Origin: Chitinophaga pinensis
GTDB lineage: Bacteria; Bacteroidota; Bacteroidia; UBA4408
Assembly: GCA_945861665.1 (NCBI GenBank)
Contig: CAMAVS010000002.1
Span: 207,527 to 271,526, forward strand
Reading direction: 5' to 3'
Length of the DNA stretch: 64,000 nucleotides
Position numbers and translations under genes: made by a program. Within the stretch, counting starts at the first letter, position 1; every line of letters starts with the position of its first letter. This document shows, piece by piece, positions 53,499-61,728 of this stretch. The notes under the pieces are model-generated. The model had not been told where the DNA came from, ran no database searches, and saw nothing but the letters and a program-made list of their open reading frames with translations.

Positions 53499-55991
53499 AT
53501 GAAAAAAATTTTACTCGCATTTTCAGCTCTGTTACTTAGTCTTACAGAAATGAATGCTGCTGTTATAACCGTTTCGGGTGATATAGCGAGCAACACAAAC
53601 TGGACAAATAATAACATTTACTTGTTAAGCGGATTTGTTTATGTAACAAACAATTCTACGTTAACAATTCAACCGGGTACTATAATTGAAGGTGACCAAG
53701 CAACAAAGGGCGCATTGATTATTACACGTGGTTCTAAAATGCAAGCAATTGGAACTGTAAGTCAGCCCATTGTTTTTACTTCCAATCAACCTGCCGGTTT
53801 TCGTTCTTATGGAGATTGGGGCGGACTTATTTTGTGTGGGTCAGCACCTGTTAATGACCCTGCAGGAGAAAGGCTTATTGAAGGTGGAGTTGATGCTGTA
53901 AAAGGCTTATACGGTGGTGTGAACCCTACCGATAATTCAGGCACATTAAAATATGTGAGAATAGAATTTGCAGGTATTGCATTTCTTCCTAACAATGAAG
54001 TAAACGGACTTACTTGCGGTGGTGTTGGTAGTGGAACTACCATAGATTATGTACAAGTTAGTTATTCCGGTGATGATGCTTATGAGTGGTTTGGTGGAAC
54101 AGTAAATGCAAAGCACCTTATTTCTTTGCGCAACTGGGATGATGATTTTGATACCGATTATGGTTATTCCGGAAAAATACAATTTGGTGTTGTATTGCGC
54201 GATTCAACAATTGCCGATGTATCAGGTTCTAACGGTTTTGAATCGGATAACGATGCAAACGGGTCAACAAACTCTCCTTATACCAAACCTATCTTTAGTA
54301 ACATAAGTGTATTTGGTCCTAAAATTACTGCAAATACAACGATAAATTCAAATTATAAAAGGGCATTGCATTTACGCAGGAGCACAAAAACGTGTACTTA
54401 TAACTCTGTTTTTGCAGGCTACCCTGTTGGTTTGAAAATAGAAAATGCAAATACAGCAACAAATGTTACCAATAATGAGTTGCAATTTAAAAATAACATC
54501 ATTGCAGGTTGTGCAATACCTCTTGACTCTACAGCATTGATTTTTGGTATGGCAACATGGTTCAGCAGCAATGGAAATATTAAATTGCCAAACAGTACCG
54601 ACTTGATGGCGGTTAGTCCTTATAATTACACAGGACCCAATTTTAGCCCTGGTAACAATTCACCAATGTCTTCAGGTGCTAATTTTTCTTCTCCGAACTT
54701 GAGCGATCCATTTTTTGATGTTGTAGCATATAGGGGAGCATTCAATTATTCCAACTGGACAAGCTGTTGGTCATCTTATGACCCTCAATACGAACCGTAT
54801 AATGGAGCTATTAATTACAGTACTCAACCTTTAGTTACAGCCGGAGGCTCAACTACATTTTGTCAAGGAGGAAGTGTAACATTAACTTCTACCGCTTCTG
54901 CATCCTACCTATGGTCGAATGGTGCGACTACCCAAGCCATTGTTGTCAATACATCGGGTTCTTATTCAGTTATTTGTACAAATAGCCGTGGCTGTACAGC
55001 AACATCTGCAGCAACAACGGTAGTAGTTAATCCATTGCCTACTGCAACAATAACAGCAGGCGGACCAACCACTTTTTGTACAGGTGATAGTGTAGTATTA
55101 ACGTCAAGTGTTGGGTCATCGTACCTTTGGTCGAACGGTGCAACTTCACGAAGTACAACCATTTACGCTTCGGGCAATTATACGGTAAGTGTTACTAATG
55201 CTAATACTTGCTCAGCTGTTTCAGCTGCCACAACTGTATCTGCAAGTCAGTCACCAGTTCCTACTATTACAGCAGGTGGTCCTGTAGCTATTTGCCAAGG
55301 GGCATCTGTGGTGCTTACATCAAGTGTAGCTGATACTTATTTATGGTCACCTGGTGGACAAACTACTCAGAGTATTTCTGTTACACAGGCGGGCAACTAT
55401 CACGTTACTGCAACCAATAGCAACCCTTGTAATGGTGTAGGTGCATCTGCAGATATAACCATTACCGTAAATCCATTGCCAGCTGCTTCCTTTACATATG
55501 GTAGTAATGGAGTAACCTATGTTTTCACCAATACATCTACAGGAGCAACAACTTATCTTTGGGATTTTGGCGACTTCAGTAATTCGGCTGTTGCAAGTCC
55601 TGTGCATAACTATGCTTCTAATGGAGTATATAAGGTGTTATTAACAGCATATACTGCGGCAAATTGTAGTGACACTGTTTCTGAATGGATTCCATTCCTG
55701 GTTGGTATTAACGAGAATAAAACAAATACCGGCATTCAAGCTGCTAAATTGTATCCTAATCCGAATAAAGGAACAACTACATTGGAGTTGGAGGTGAGCC
55801 AAAATAACACACAAACTTCCATCCATATTTTTGACCTTACCGGAAAAGTAGTGTACAACCAAATTGCTACATTAAATGAAGGTACTCAAATGATTGCTAT
55901 TGATACACAATCTTACAATGAAGGTATTTACTATGTGCGCGTAACTACTGATAGTGAAGTGAAAATTGTTAAAATGGTGGTTCAGAAATAA
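53499..55991 (+). CDS. T9SS-exported beta-helix/PKD protein
   Basis: An 830-residue exported protein: signal peptide (to about 21); a 410-residue beta-helix-like region (ITVSGDIASNTNWTNNNIYL, GALIITRGSKM, DYGYSGKIQFG); three Ig-like repeats of about 85 residues opening with TAGGxTxFCxGxSVxLTS; a PKD domain (TTYLWDFGDFSNSAV); and a type A sorting domain (AKLYPNPNKGTTTLEL to VKMVVQK). Secreted through T9SS. It is encoded 137 bases after the TonB receptor and may be induced with it. Substrate binding is possible, but no catalytic motif is recognised. Confidence 0.87.
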   Translation: MKKILLAFSALLLSLTEMNAAVITVSGDIASNTNWTNNNIYLLSGFVYVTNNSTLTIQPGTIIEGDQATKGALIITRGSKMQAIGTVSQPIVFTSNQPAGFRSYGDWGGLILCGSAPVNDPAGERLIEGGVDAVKGLYGGVNPTDNSGTLKYVRIEFAGIAFLPNNEVNGLTCGGVGSGTTIDYVQVSYSGDDAYEWFGGTVNAKHLISLRNWDDDFDTDYGYSGKIQFGVVLRDSTIADVSGSNGFESDNDANGSTNSPYTKPIFSNISVFGPKITANTTINSNYKRALHLRRSTKTCTYNSVFAGYPVGLKIENANTATNVTNNELQFKNNIIAGCAIPLDSTALIFGMATWFSSNGNIKLPNSTDLMAVSPYNYTGPNFSPGNNSPMSSGANFSSPNLSDPFFDVVAYRGAFNYSNWTSCWSSYDPQYEPYNGAINYSTQPLVTAGGSTTFCQGGSVTLTSTASASYLWSNGATTQAIVVNTSGSYSVICTNSRGCTATSAATTVVVNPLPTATITAGGPTTFCTGDSVVLTSSVGSSYLWSNGATSRSTTIYASGNYTVSVTNANTCSAVSAATTVSASQSPVPTITAGGPVAICQGASVVLTSSVADTYLWSPGGQTTQSISVTQAGNYHVTATNSNPCNGVGASADITITVNPLPAASFTYGSNGVTYVFTNTSTGATTYLWDFGDFSNSAVASPVHNYASNGVYKVLLTAYTAANCSDTVSEWIPFLVGINENKTNTGIQAAKLYPNPNKGTTTLELEVSQNNTQTSIHIFDLTGKVVYNQIATLNEGTQMIAIDTQSYNEGIYYVRVTTDSEVKIVKMVVQK

Positions 55992-56009
55992 GTTTAATTT
56001 AATAAGTAT

Positions 56010-56046
56010 AAAAAGGGAGCCGCTGTATCAGCGACTCCCTTTTTTA
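56010..56046. terminator. Bidirectional intrinsic terminator
   Basis: Bases 56010-56024 pair with 56030-56044 with one mismatch around a 5-base loop, with A and T runs outside. It lies 19 bases after the T9SS gene stop and before the convergent broken exonuclease gene. Confidence 0.87.
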
Positions 56047-56061
56047 TTTACACAGATGTTT

Positions 56062-56700
56062 TTACAATACAATCGTCTTCGCTTTTTTGTCCTGCTTCAG
56101 CCAACCTCGCAAAAGGTCATCGGCATCAGGACAGTAGTCTGTTTTCTTAATTAAGGCTTTAAACTATTCGGGCGAATTTATTTGAGTGCCTCCATCTATA
56201 TAGCCATAACCGGCATAACGACCATTCTCTAATAATATAAGTGATTGTTCACCGGGAGCTTTTCCTTTGTCGATAATTACAAAATTGGGGAAATCAAAAA
56301 GATAACGTTAAAAATTTTACTTAGCGCGGTTGTTGTAAACTACTACAGCCTCCTCTTCCGTACTAATAGCATTACGCTTTTTAATTTGGTGGTTGAAGCA
56401 TAATGATTCTTCATTTGTTAAGCCGCAATAGGGTAAACACAAACTGTAATCGTCTAACCAAGTTTCTAATTTGTTATGTGTAGCAAAGTGTATTGAATGA
56501 CATTAGTGCATTTTCTGCTTGTTCGTATTCTACAATCTTAAAATTGATAATCTTTTTTTCGTCTTTGAACCAAGTAATAAGAGTGCTTTACGGCTATTGT
56601 TTTTTAAAAGAAAAATTAAATATAGGGAATTGTTGATTTTGATATTATTGACAACCGCTGGAATAATTGCTTCATTGTCTAATAAAACAGAAGTTTAATT
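56062..56700 (-). pseudogene. Decayed exonuclease/UvrC-like gene, 3' part
   Basis: Minus-strand frames rebuild the C-terminal part of a protein like the DNA polymerase III epsilon-type exonucleases fused to a GIY-YIG/UvrC-like domain: ALITWFKDEKKIINFKIVEY, KLETWLDDYSLCLPYCGLTN, SLCFNHQIKKRNAIS, YLFDFPNFVIIDKGKAPGEQ and ENGRYAGYGYIDGGTQINSP. The last about 140 codons are in one frame interrupted by TAA at 56317-56319, TAA at 56308-56310 and TAG at 56164-56166; Glu would fit all three. Upstream, one-base indels are needed near 56487 and 56590. The N-terminal nuclease domain is absent. The 711-base gap between genes is explained by this remnant. Confidence 0.75.
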
Positions 56701-56702
56701 AG

Positions 56703-57500
56703 TTATAATTTAAGCTGAACTCCTAAAGTAATGTTGTAATAGTAGTTATCAATAGGCAATACTCTATAATCGTCATAATTATGGTCGTAATGTAAAATAA
56801 AATTTAATTTTTTAGACATTTCAAAATACAGATTAGAATCAAATGCCCAACGTGGTTTAAAAAAATGACCATTGAGTGGAAACTGAACAAAATTTACACC
56901 AGCAAAATCAACTTTATCTCCTAATTTAAAGGCAAATTTGGCAGAGGTATTTAACCGTATTAATTCTCGTTTTATGTTTATAGGTATGTCGTTAGAGTAG
57001 GCGTAAGTAATTAAATTTGTATTCCAGTTTTCTAACTCATAAAATGCCCCAATACTTAAATAAAAATCCGATTTCTTTTTTTCTAAACAATTGATTCTGC
57101 AATTAGCGCCTAACAAGGAACGGTTTTCCATACCTAATATACCATTCCATTGAAATTGGGTAAATGCATCTAAAGCCACAACACGCGTATCTTTATCACG
57201 AAAACGAATTTGAATAAATCCATTGTTTTCAATGGATTTATTGCCATTAAAGGCTAAATCAGTTTGATTTAATAAAATAAAAAAGTAATTATTTTTTAAG
57301 AAATAATCTAACTCTGTTGTATTTGAAAATTCTAAAAAATTACTTTTTTGTTTATCACTTGCAAACGAAGCAATCACAGATGCTTTAAATTTTTTAGGAA
57401 TGGTATCTGTTCCATTTTCTCTATCAACATTTAAAATTTGGGCTTGAACCGAATTGCATAATAATAAAATAATAGCTAATAATACAGCTTTAGTAAACAT
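56703..57500 (-). CDS. DUF481-like outer-membrane protein
   Basis: A 265-residue protein with a signal peptide (KAVLLAIILLLCNSVQAQ) and a beta-strand-rich body that looks like the DUF481 family: VVALDAFTQFQWNGILGMENR, FYLSIGAFYELENWNTN, ALDxF and a C-terminal YYYNITLGVQLKL. An Asn-rich loop near 65-85 is present. Two Cys close together (ANCRINCLEKK) are unusual for a barrel. It is the last gene of a minus-strand cluster that begins near 63.8 kb. Confidence 0.75.
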   Translation of the reverse strand: MFTKAVLLAIILLLCNSVQAQILNVDRENGTDTIPKKFKASVIASFASDKQKSNFLEFSNTTELDYFLKNNYFFILLNQTDLAFNGNKSIENNGFIQIRFRDKDTRVVALDAFTQFQWNGILGMENRSLLGANCRINCLEKKKSDFYLSIGAFYELENWNTNLITYAYSNDIPINIKRELIRLNTSAKFAFKLGDKVDFAGVNFVQFPLNGHFFKPRWAFDSNLYFEMSKKLNFILHYDHNYDDYRVLPIDNYYYNITLGVQLKL

Positions 57501-57515
57501 TCGTCTTCGTGTTTT

Positions 57516-57698
57516 TTAAGCGCCAATTTTAAATAACATCTTTATAACCCAATACCAAAATGCCCCTAATATAACTAAGCCAATGGCAACAGCAATAATT
57601 CCAACAACTTTAATTAGTTTAACACTGAAAAAATCTAAATCTTGATTTGTTTTACGATCATGCGTTTCATCAATTTTTGATTTTTTAATTTTTCTCAT
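57516..57698 (-). CDS. Small one-helix membrane protein
   Basis: A 60-residue protein with a very basic N-terminus (MRKIKKSKIDETHDRK) and one or two hydrophobic stretches in about 28-56 (VVGIIAVAIGLVILGAFWYWVIKML). The positive-inside rule predicts a cytoplasmic N-terminus. No family recognised. One base separates it from the next upstream gene in the cluster, which supports expression with its neighbours. Confidence 0.6.
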   Translation of the reverse strand: MRKIKKSKIDETHDRKTNQDLDFFSVKLIKVVGIIAVAIGLVILGAFWYWVIKMLFKIGA

Positions 57699-57699
57699 A

Positions 57700-58098
57700 C
57701 TATTTTAAATAACAAGCTATTTTTATTTTTAATATTGAACTTAAAAATGCTCCAATAGCAGTTTCACCAAGTATTCTATCTTTTAGCGAAACGTAATTGT
57801 CGCTTGGTTTAATAAACCAACGTAATACTTGAAAGATTGAAAATACTGATGAGAAGCAAAGTATTATTGTAATTATTAGTGGAATAATTGAAAATTGATG
57901 TTTTAAATTAGTAATAAACATTAATGCATAAAATGGTATTATTATGCAATCAATAATTTGAAATATGGCATTTAAAAATGCATACGGAAATTTAAAATAA
58001 AATGTATTTATTTTAGTTTCAATGTTAAATTCATGAACTTTTTGGGTAGGTAGCGGAATAAGTTCATCATACAATTCTCTAATTAGTCCCATAATCAA
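57700..58098 (-). CDS. Membrane protein of unknown function
   Basis: A 132-residue protein with an amphipathic N-terminal region (RELYDELIPLPTQKVHEFN) and three hydrophobic segments (about 40-58, 66-95 and 100-125). The Met three codons in (58092) is an equally good start. Its start overlaps the end of the upstream 106-residue gene by up to 20 bases, so translation is probably coupled. No family recognised. Confidence 0.6.
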   Translation of the reverse strand: MIMGLIRELYDELIPLPTQKVHEFNIETKINTFYFKFPYAFLNAIFQIIDCIIIPFYALMFITNLKHQFSIIPLIITIILCFSSVFSIFQVLRWFIKPSDNYVSLKDRILGETAIGAFLSSILKIKIACYLK

Positions 58099-58399
58099 TT
58101 GATTTTGTAAATAATGTTTTAATTAAAATAATTACTGCTATTGCATTTGTGATAAGTGTAATAATGGCTAAATAATAATAACCTTTATCTTTTGCAGGGC
58201 CTGATGTAATAAATAAGGAGTAAGCAATTGTCCCAAAAAATCCAATAAAAATTAAAGCTAATAAAAACCACCAAAATACAGTTTTGTTTCTATTCTTAGC
58301 TCTCAATGCAAAAATACTGAACGCAAGCCCTCCAAATAAAGAAGCTATTAAATAAATAATTAGAAACGGTAGAGAATTATTTTTTTCTTTTTTAGCCAT
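58079..58399 (-). CDS. Membrane protein of unknown function
   Basis: A 106-residue protein with a basic start (MAKKEKNNS) and three to four hydrophobic segments (about 10-30, 37-57 and 74-98). FGGLAFSIFALRAKNRNKTV between helices 1 and 2 is the only polar loop of note. It lies one base after the 56-residue basic protein gene and overlaps the 132-residue protein gene. Function unknown; it probably acts with its neighbours. Confidence 0.6.
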   Translation of the reverse strand: MAKKEKNNSLPFLIIYLIASLFGGLAFSIFALRAKNRNKTVFWWFLLALIFIGFFGTIAYSLFITSGPAKDKGYYYLAIITLITNAIAVIILIKTLFTKSIDYGTN

Positions 58400-58400
58400 A

Positions 58401-58571
58401 TTACCAATTTTTAAATAACATTCTAATTAAAGACCTCCCTATTTTTCTTTCTACTCCACCTTTAGTAGTTGGAACCCCTGTTTTAGAAGCAATACTTGAT
58501 TTTAAGCCACTAATGCCTAATAGTCTTTTCCATGAAAATGAAAACCCATATTTTCCTTTAAAGCCGAACAT
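58401..58571 (-). CDS. Small basic protein of 56 residues
   Basis: Reads from the ATG at 58571 as a compact basic protein: MFGFKGKYGFSFSWKRLLGI, SGLKSSIASKTGVPTTKGG and ERKIGRSLIRMLFKNW. It has 13 Lys/Arg and only one acidic residue, with no membrane helix, and could bind nucleic acid or membranes. Proteins of this look (SxKRxxGIS, then SxxTGxPTTKxGxxRKxGR) occur in phages and bacterial accessory regions, as far as I recall, without known function. It stops one base before the next gene. Confidence 0.6.
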   Translation of the reverse strand: MFGFKGKYGFSFSWKRLLGISGLKSSIASKTGVPTTKGGVERKIGRSLIRMLFKNW

Positions 58572-58701
58572 AATTATTTATTGTATTGATATAGATTTGG
58601 ATTATTTTTTGATTTAAGAATTAACACGATTCATTGATAATTAAATTAGTTATTTTTCTATGTGTTTCTTTTTCTAAGCTTTTTTTACAGCCAATTACAA
58701 A

Positions 58702-59772
58702 CTATTCAAAATAAATGTCGCCACCTTTTTTTATTTCATTTGCAATTCTATTATTTGCATCTTCAATTCTATTGTATATATTCAAATTTGAAATATTCAT
58801 ATTGATTTCAACATCATACTCATTAATAATTTGAGTTAGATTACTAATTATTTCATTGCTAAAATTAGTTTCATTTTGTTTTAAATATATTTTTGTGGTA
58901 CTAAGTTCAGACTTTAATTTATTAAGCAATTTGGCATAATCTTTCAAAATATTTAAAGAGGATTCGTACTCTGAATCATCTGATTTTATGAAATTGGTCA
59001 TATTGTTTAGTTCACTTTCAATATCAGAACATTCATTTCTTTTGATTTTATTTAAAATTAAAAGACGAACAACTTTATTAGATTCTATCAGCAAATTTTT
59101 AAATGCTTCCAAATTTTCATTTAATCCAGAATCATCAATAATATTAGTAGGTATTTTTGCTGTTGATCTAATACTTTTGAACTTTTTAATTCGTTCTGTT
59201 TCATAGCGAGAATATTCATCAAGAAATACGTTGTTTATTGATATAAATTTAAGTACATATTTTAAACTATCCATTTTGGAAGCACTATACGTTTTTTTAT
59301 ACTCCTCGTAGTTAGACTTATAGTCAAATGCTACTCCTGATACTGAAACTATTAGCCCTGCACCATTCCAAGCCCCTTTTGCAAATGATTTTAATATTTT
59401 ATATGAACCATTAGCAACCGAGAGTGCATTTTTATTATCTATTTGATCGGCAGTAATAGAATCGTTCACAAATTCTGCCGTATTATCTAAAAAGTTACAC
59501 ATTTTATCACCCGTTGTTGAAAATGCTTCAAATGCACCCTTCACATATTTACTTAAAACCGGATCCGATTCTATGTTTTTGGGAACGTAATCGATGATGT
59601 TGTCACTTGAATTTAATGATTCGTTGCATTTAGAAATAGTCTCCTTATTTTGATTTTCATTTGTGTTGCTCTGTTTTTTATTTTCATTACATCCTGTTTG
59701 AGTAAACACAATAATTATAAGCATAGCAATAAAAGCTATCATTGGTCTGTTTTTAAATATATTTTTTTTCAT
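58702..59772 (-). CDS. Lipoprotein with helical/coiled-coil body
   Basis: A 356-residue lipoprotein: a basic start, a hydrophobic segment and lipobox FTQTGC (Cys28), then an Asn/Lys-rich linker. A small Gly-containing region near 125-150 (SFAKGAWNGAGLIVSVSG) is followed by about 200 residues of charged helix with coiled-coil character (SSLNILKDYAKLLNKLKSEL). No family recognised. It lies 58 bases after the KAP NTPase gene and so belongs to the accessory cluster; an envelope-facing partner of that ATPase is possible. Confidence 0.7.
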   Translation of the reverse strand: MKKNIFKNRPMIAFIAMLIIIVFTQTGCNENKKQSNTNENQNKETISKCNESLNSSDNIIDYVPKNIESDPVLSKYVKGAFEAFSTTGDKMCNFLDNTAEFVNDSITADQIDNKNALSVANGSYKILKSFAKGAWNGAGLIVSVSGVAFDYKSNYEEYKKTYSASKMDSLKYVLKFISINNVFLDEYSRYETERIKKFKSIRSTAKIPTNIIDDSGLNENLEAFKNLLIESNKVVRLLILNKIKRNECSDIESELNNMTNFIKSDDSEYESSLNILKDYAKLLNKLKSELSTTKIYLKQNETNFSNEIISNLTQIINEYDVEINMNISNLNIYNRIEDANNRIANEIKKGGDIYFE

Positions 59773-59830
59773 TGTTATAAGTTAAATTTCCTTGCTCTTT
59801 ATGCTTTTCGGTTTCGCCTAGTTTTTATAT

Positions 59831-61588
59831 TTATTTTTTTGTGTTTGATAATTCATTGAATCGATTTCTTAATTCTGTTTTAATGGTTTCATTGAAATCG
59901 TCTATGTTTTTAATTGCGGCTGCTTTACCTGCATATTCAAAAATAACAAAGTCTTTTTTTAATCGAATAAAGATTAATGTTTTTACTCTTGTGCTTGCAA
60001 ATTTACAGGCAATCGTTAAAAAATTTGGTGTATAATTAAACTGTATTAAATCTTTAAATTCTGTTTCAAAATAATCATGAATAGATTTTAATGTTGGAAT
60101 AAATGGAACAATGTTTTTATTTTCCTTCAACATAAATTCAAAACCTGCCCAACCTTCATACCTCACTTTATCTCCTTTTTTGGTTTGTTTAGGCGTATAA
60201 TCTAAACTAACACTTGTTACTGCGCTTGTTCCTATAATTTTTGTTAGTTCGTCATGAAAGTCCAAATTCTCTGGTACTAATTCGCTTAAATAATTTAAGA
60301 GTTGTGAAATTTGAAATGTTCTTGAAGATAAATACGGATCTTTTTGACACAGTCTGTATAGCACTGTTTCCCATTCTTCATCAAATTCTGTGGTATCTTT
60401 TAATATAATACTTTGAGATTCTGTTATATCAGGAAGGCGCATTTTCTTTGCTGTTTTTTCATTCCATTCCTTGTAATTTGTATCTTCAATGAGGGCTTGG
60501 TAAATTTTAGGATACGCAATTTGAATACACACTAAACCAAAATTGATAACTAATTCGTAGGCCTCTTTATTCGAATTATTTTTTCGTTTATCAATGATGT
60601 TTAAAAGAGAAAGGGTGTTAATTAATCGCTTTAATGACCTTGGATTTGTACCTACCGATAACATCGCAAAATCAGTTAATTTATCTTTTAAAGATTCGTT
60701 TGCCGCAAATTTTTCATCAATATATCCAATGTCTTCTAATGATTGCAATAAGAAATGATTCACATCATACATTGCTACTGGCATCGAAAATGGAAGTTGA
60801 ATAATTTTATCGAAGAACGAACGAAATTCTCTTTCGTTTTTTTCGGTTAACGGACCAAATTTTGGGATAAGGCCTTTTACAACAACTTCATAATCAATTG
60901 CTAATACGAAAATACAATTATCAACTTCAAAAATATTTTTAATTAATTCTAATATTTCAACGGCAACTGGTGGATCAATCCTATCCAAATCATCTATGAA
61001 GAAAATAAATCCTCTGTTGTTATTACCTTGTTTTTTGTCTAGTCTTAAGCATTCAGCAATTGCGTCTTGTAGTGAATTTTTGAAGTTTAATAGGTCTACA
61101 GACTCATCCTCTCCATCAAAAAAACCATCCACAACATCCCCTTCTAAGCCGATATTACTCACCGCCACTTTAGCGCCAGCTTTAGCTACTTTGCCAAAAA
61201 AACTAGTTACTTTGCTTAGTACAGCTTTAGATTGGGATTCATGCTTTCTTTTTATGATGCGAGATATTTCATTTGTTAAACCGCTAATAATAGCCATTAG
61301 CGTTTCTTCTCTCGTCTTCATGATTGAATATTGCCAGGTATTAACCCAAATGCCATAGTAAGGCAATTCCTTATCCAAGTTTTCATTCAATCCAGTTTCG
61401 CAAAGCTCATGTCTAATTTGATTGAGCATAGATGTTTTTCCGCTTCCCCATTCGCCTTGAACAGCAATGGTTGTTGGCATATTACATGTTTCAATAAATT
61501 TAATTAATGAATGCATGTAATCATCTACGCCTAATAAATCTGGTGCGCCTGCTTTTCTAGGTTTATCAATAATATTTGAGTGGTTCAT
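59831..61588 (-). CDS. KAP-family P-loop NTPase
   Basis: A 585-residue ATPase. Walker A is GEWGSGKTSM (45-54) and Walker B is FIFFIDDLDRIDPP (near 195-208), followed by FVLAIDYEVV, the hallmark KAP order. The usual KAP transmembrane insert between the motifs is replaced by a soluble stretch with an Ala-rich weak hydrophobic patch (about 110-135). The last about 130 residues (from about 450) form a separate alpha/beta domain that I cannot name. KAP NTPases occur in several antiphage and membrane-linked systems. Directly upstream lies one copy of the 29-base repeat. Confidence 0.88.
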   Translation of the reverse strand: MNHSNIIDKPRKAGAPDLLGVDDYMHSLIKFIETCNMPTTIAVQGEWGSGKTSMLNQIRHELCETGLNENLDKELPYYGIWVNTWQYSIMKTREETLMAIISGLTNEISRIIKRKHESQSKAVLSKVTSFFGKVAKAGAKVAVSNIGLEGDVVDGFFDGEDESVDLLNFKNSLQDAIAECLRLDKKQGNNNRGFIFFIDDLDRIDPPVAVEILELIKNIFEVDNCIFVLAIDYEVVVKGLIPKFGPLTEKNEREFRSFFDKIIQLPFSMPVAMYDVNHFLLQSLEDIGYIDEKFAANESLKDKLTDFAMLSVGTNPRSLKRLINTLSLLNIIDKRKNNSNKEAYELVINFGLVCIQIAYPKIYQALIEDTNYKEWNEKTAKKMRLPDITESQSIILKDTTEFDEEWETVLYRLCQKDPYLSSRTFQISQLLNYLSELVPENLDFHDELTKIIGTSAVTSVSLDYTPKQTKKGDKVRYEGWAGFEFMLKENKNIVPFIPTLKSIHDYFETEFKDLIQFNYTPNFLTIACKFASTRVKTLIFIRLKKDFVIFEYAGKAAAIKNIDDFNETIKTELRNRFNELSNTKK

Positions 61589-61592
61589 AGTT

Positions 61593-61621
61593 TTATATAA
61601 ATAATTGTTTTTTAAAGTGTT
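61593..61621. repeat. 29-base direct repeat, copy 1
   Basis: Identical over 29 bases to 62975-63003. This copy lies four bases upstream of the KAP NTPase start codon. It repeats the last nine codons, with stop, of the UDG-like gene. Together the copies bracket the EcsC/TerB-like gene. Confidence 0.95.
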
Positions 61622-61728
61622 AATTAAATTTGTTGGCTACTTTTTTCCGTTTAGTATTTTTGCATTTGCATCTTGTAAATCAAATTTTGCTGCCAATATC
61701 AATAAAATCTCCTGAATCATTATCTAAA

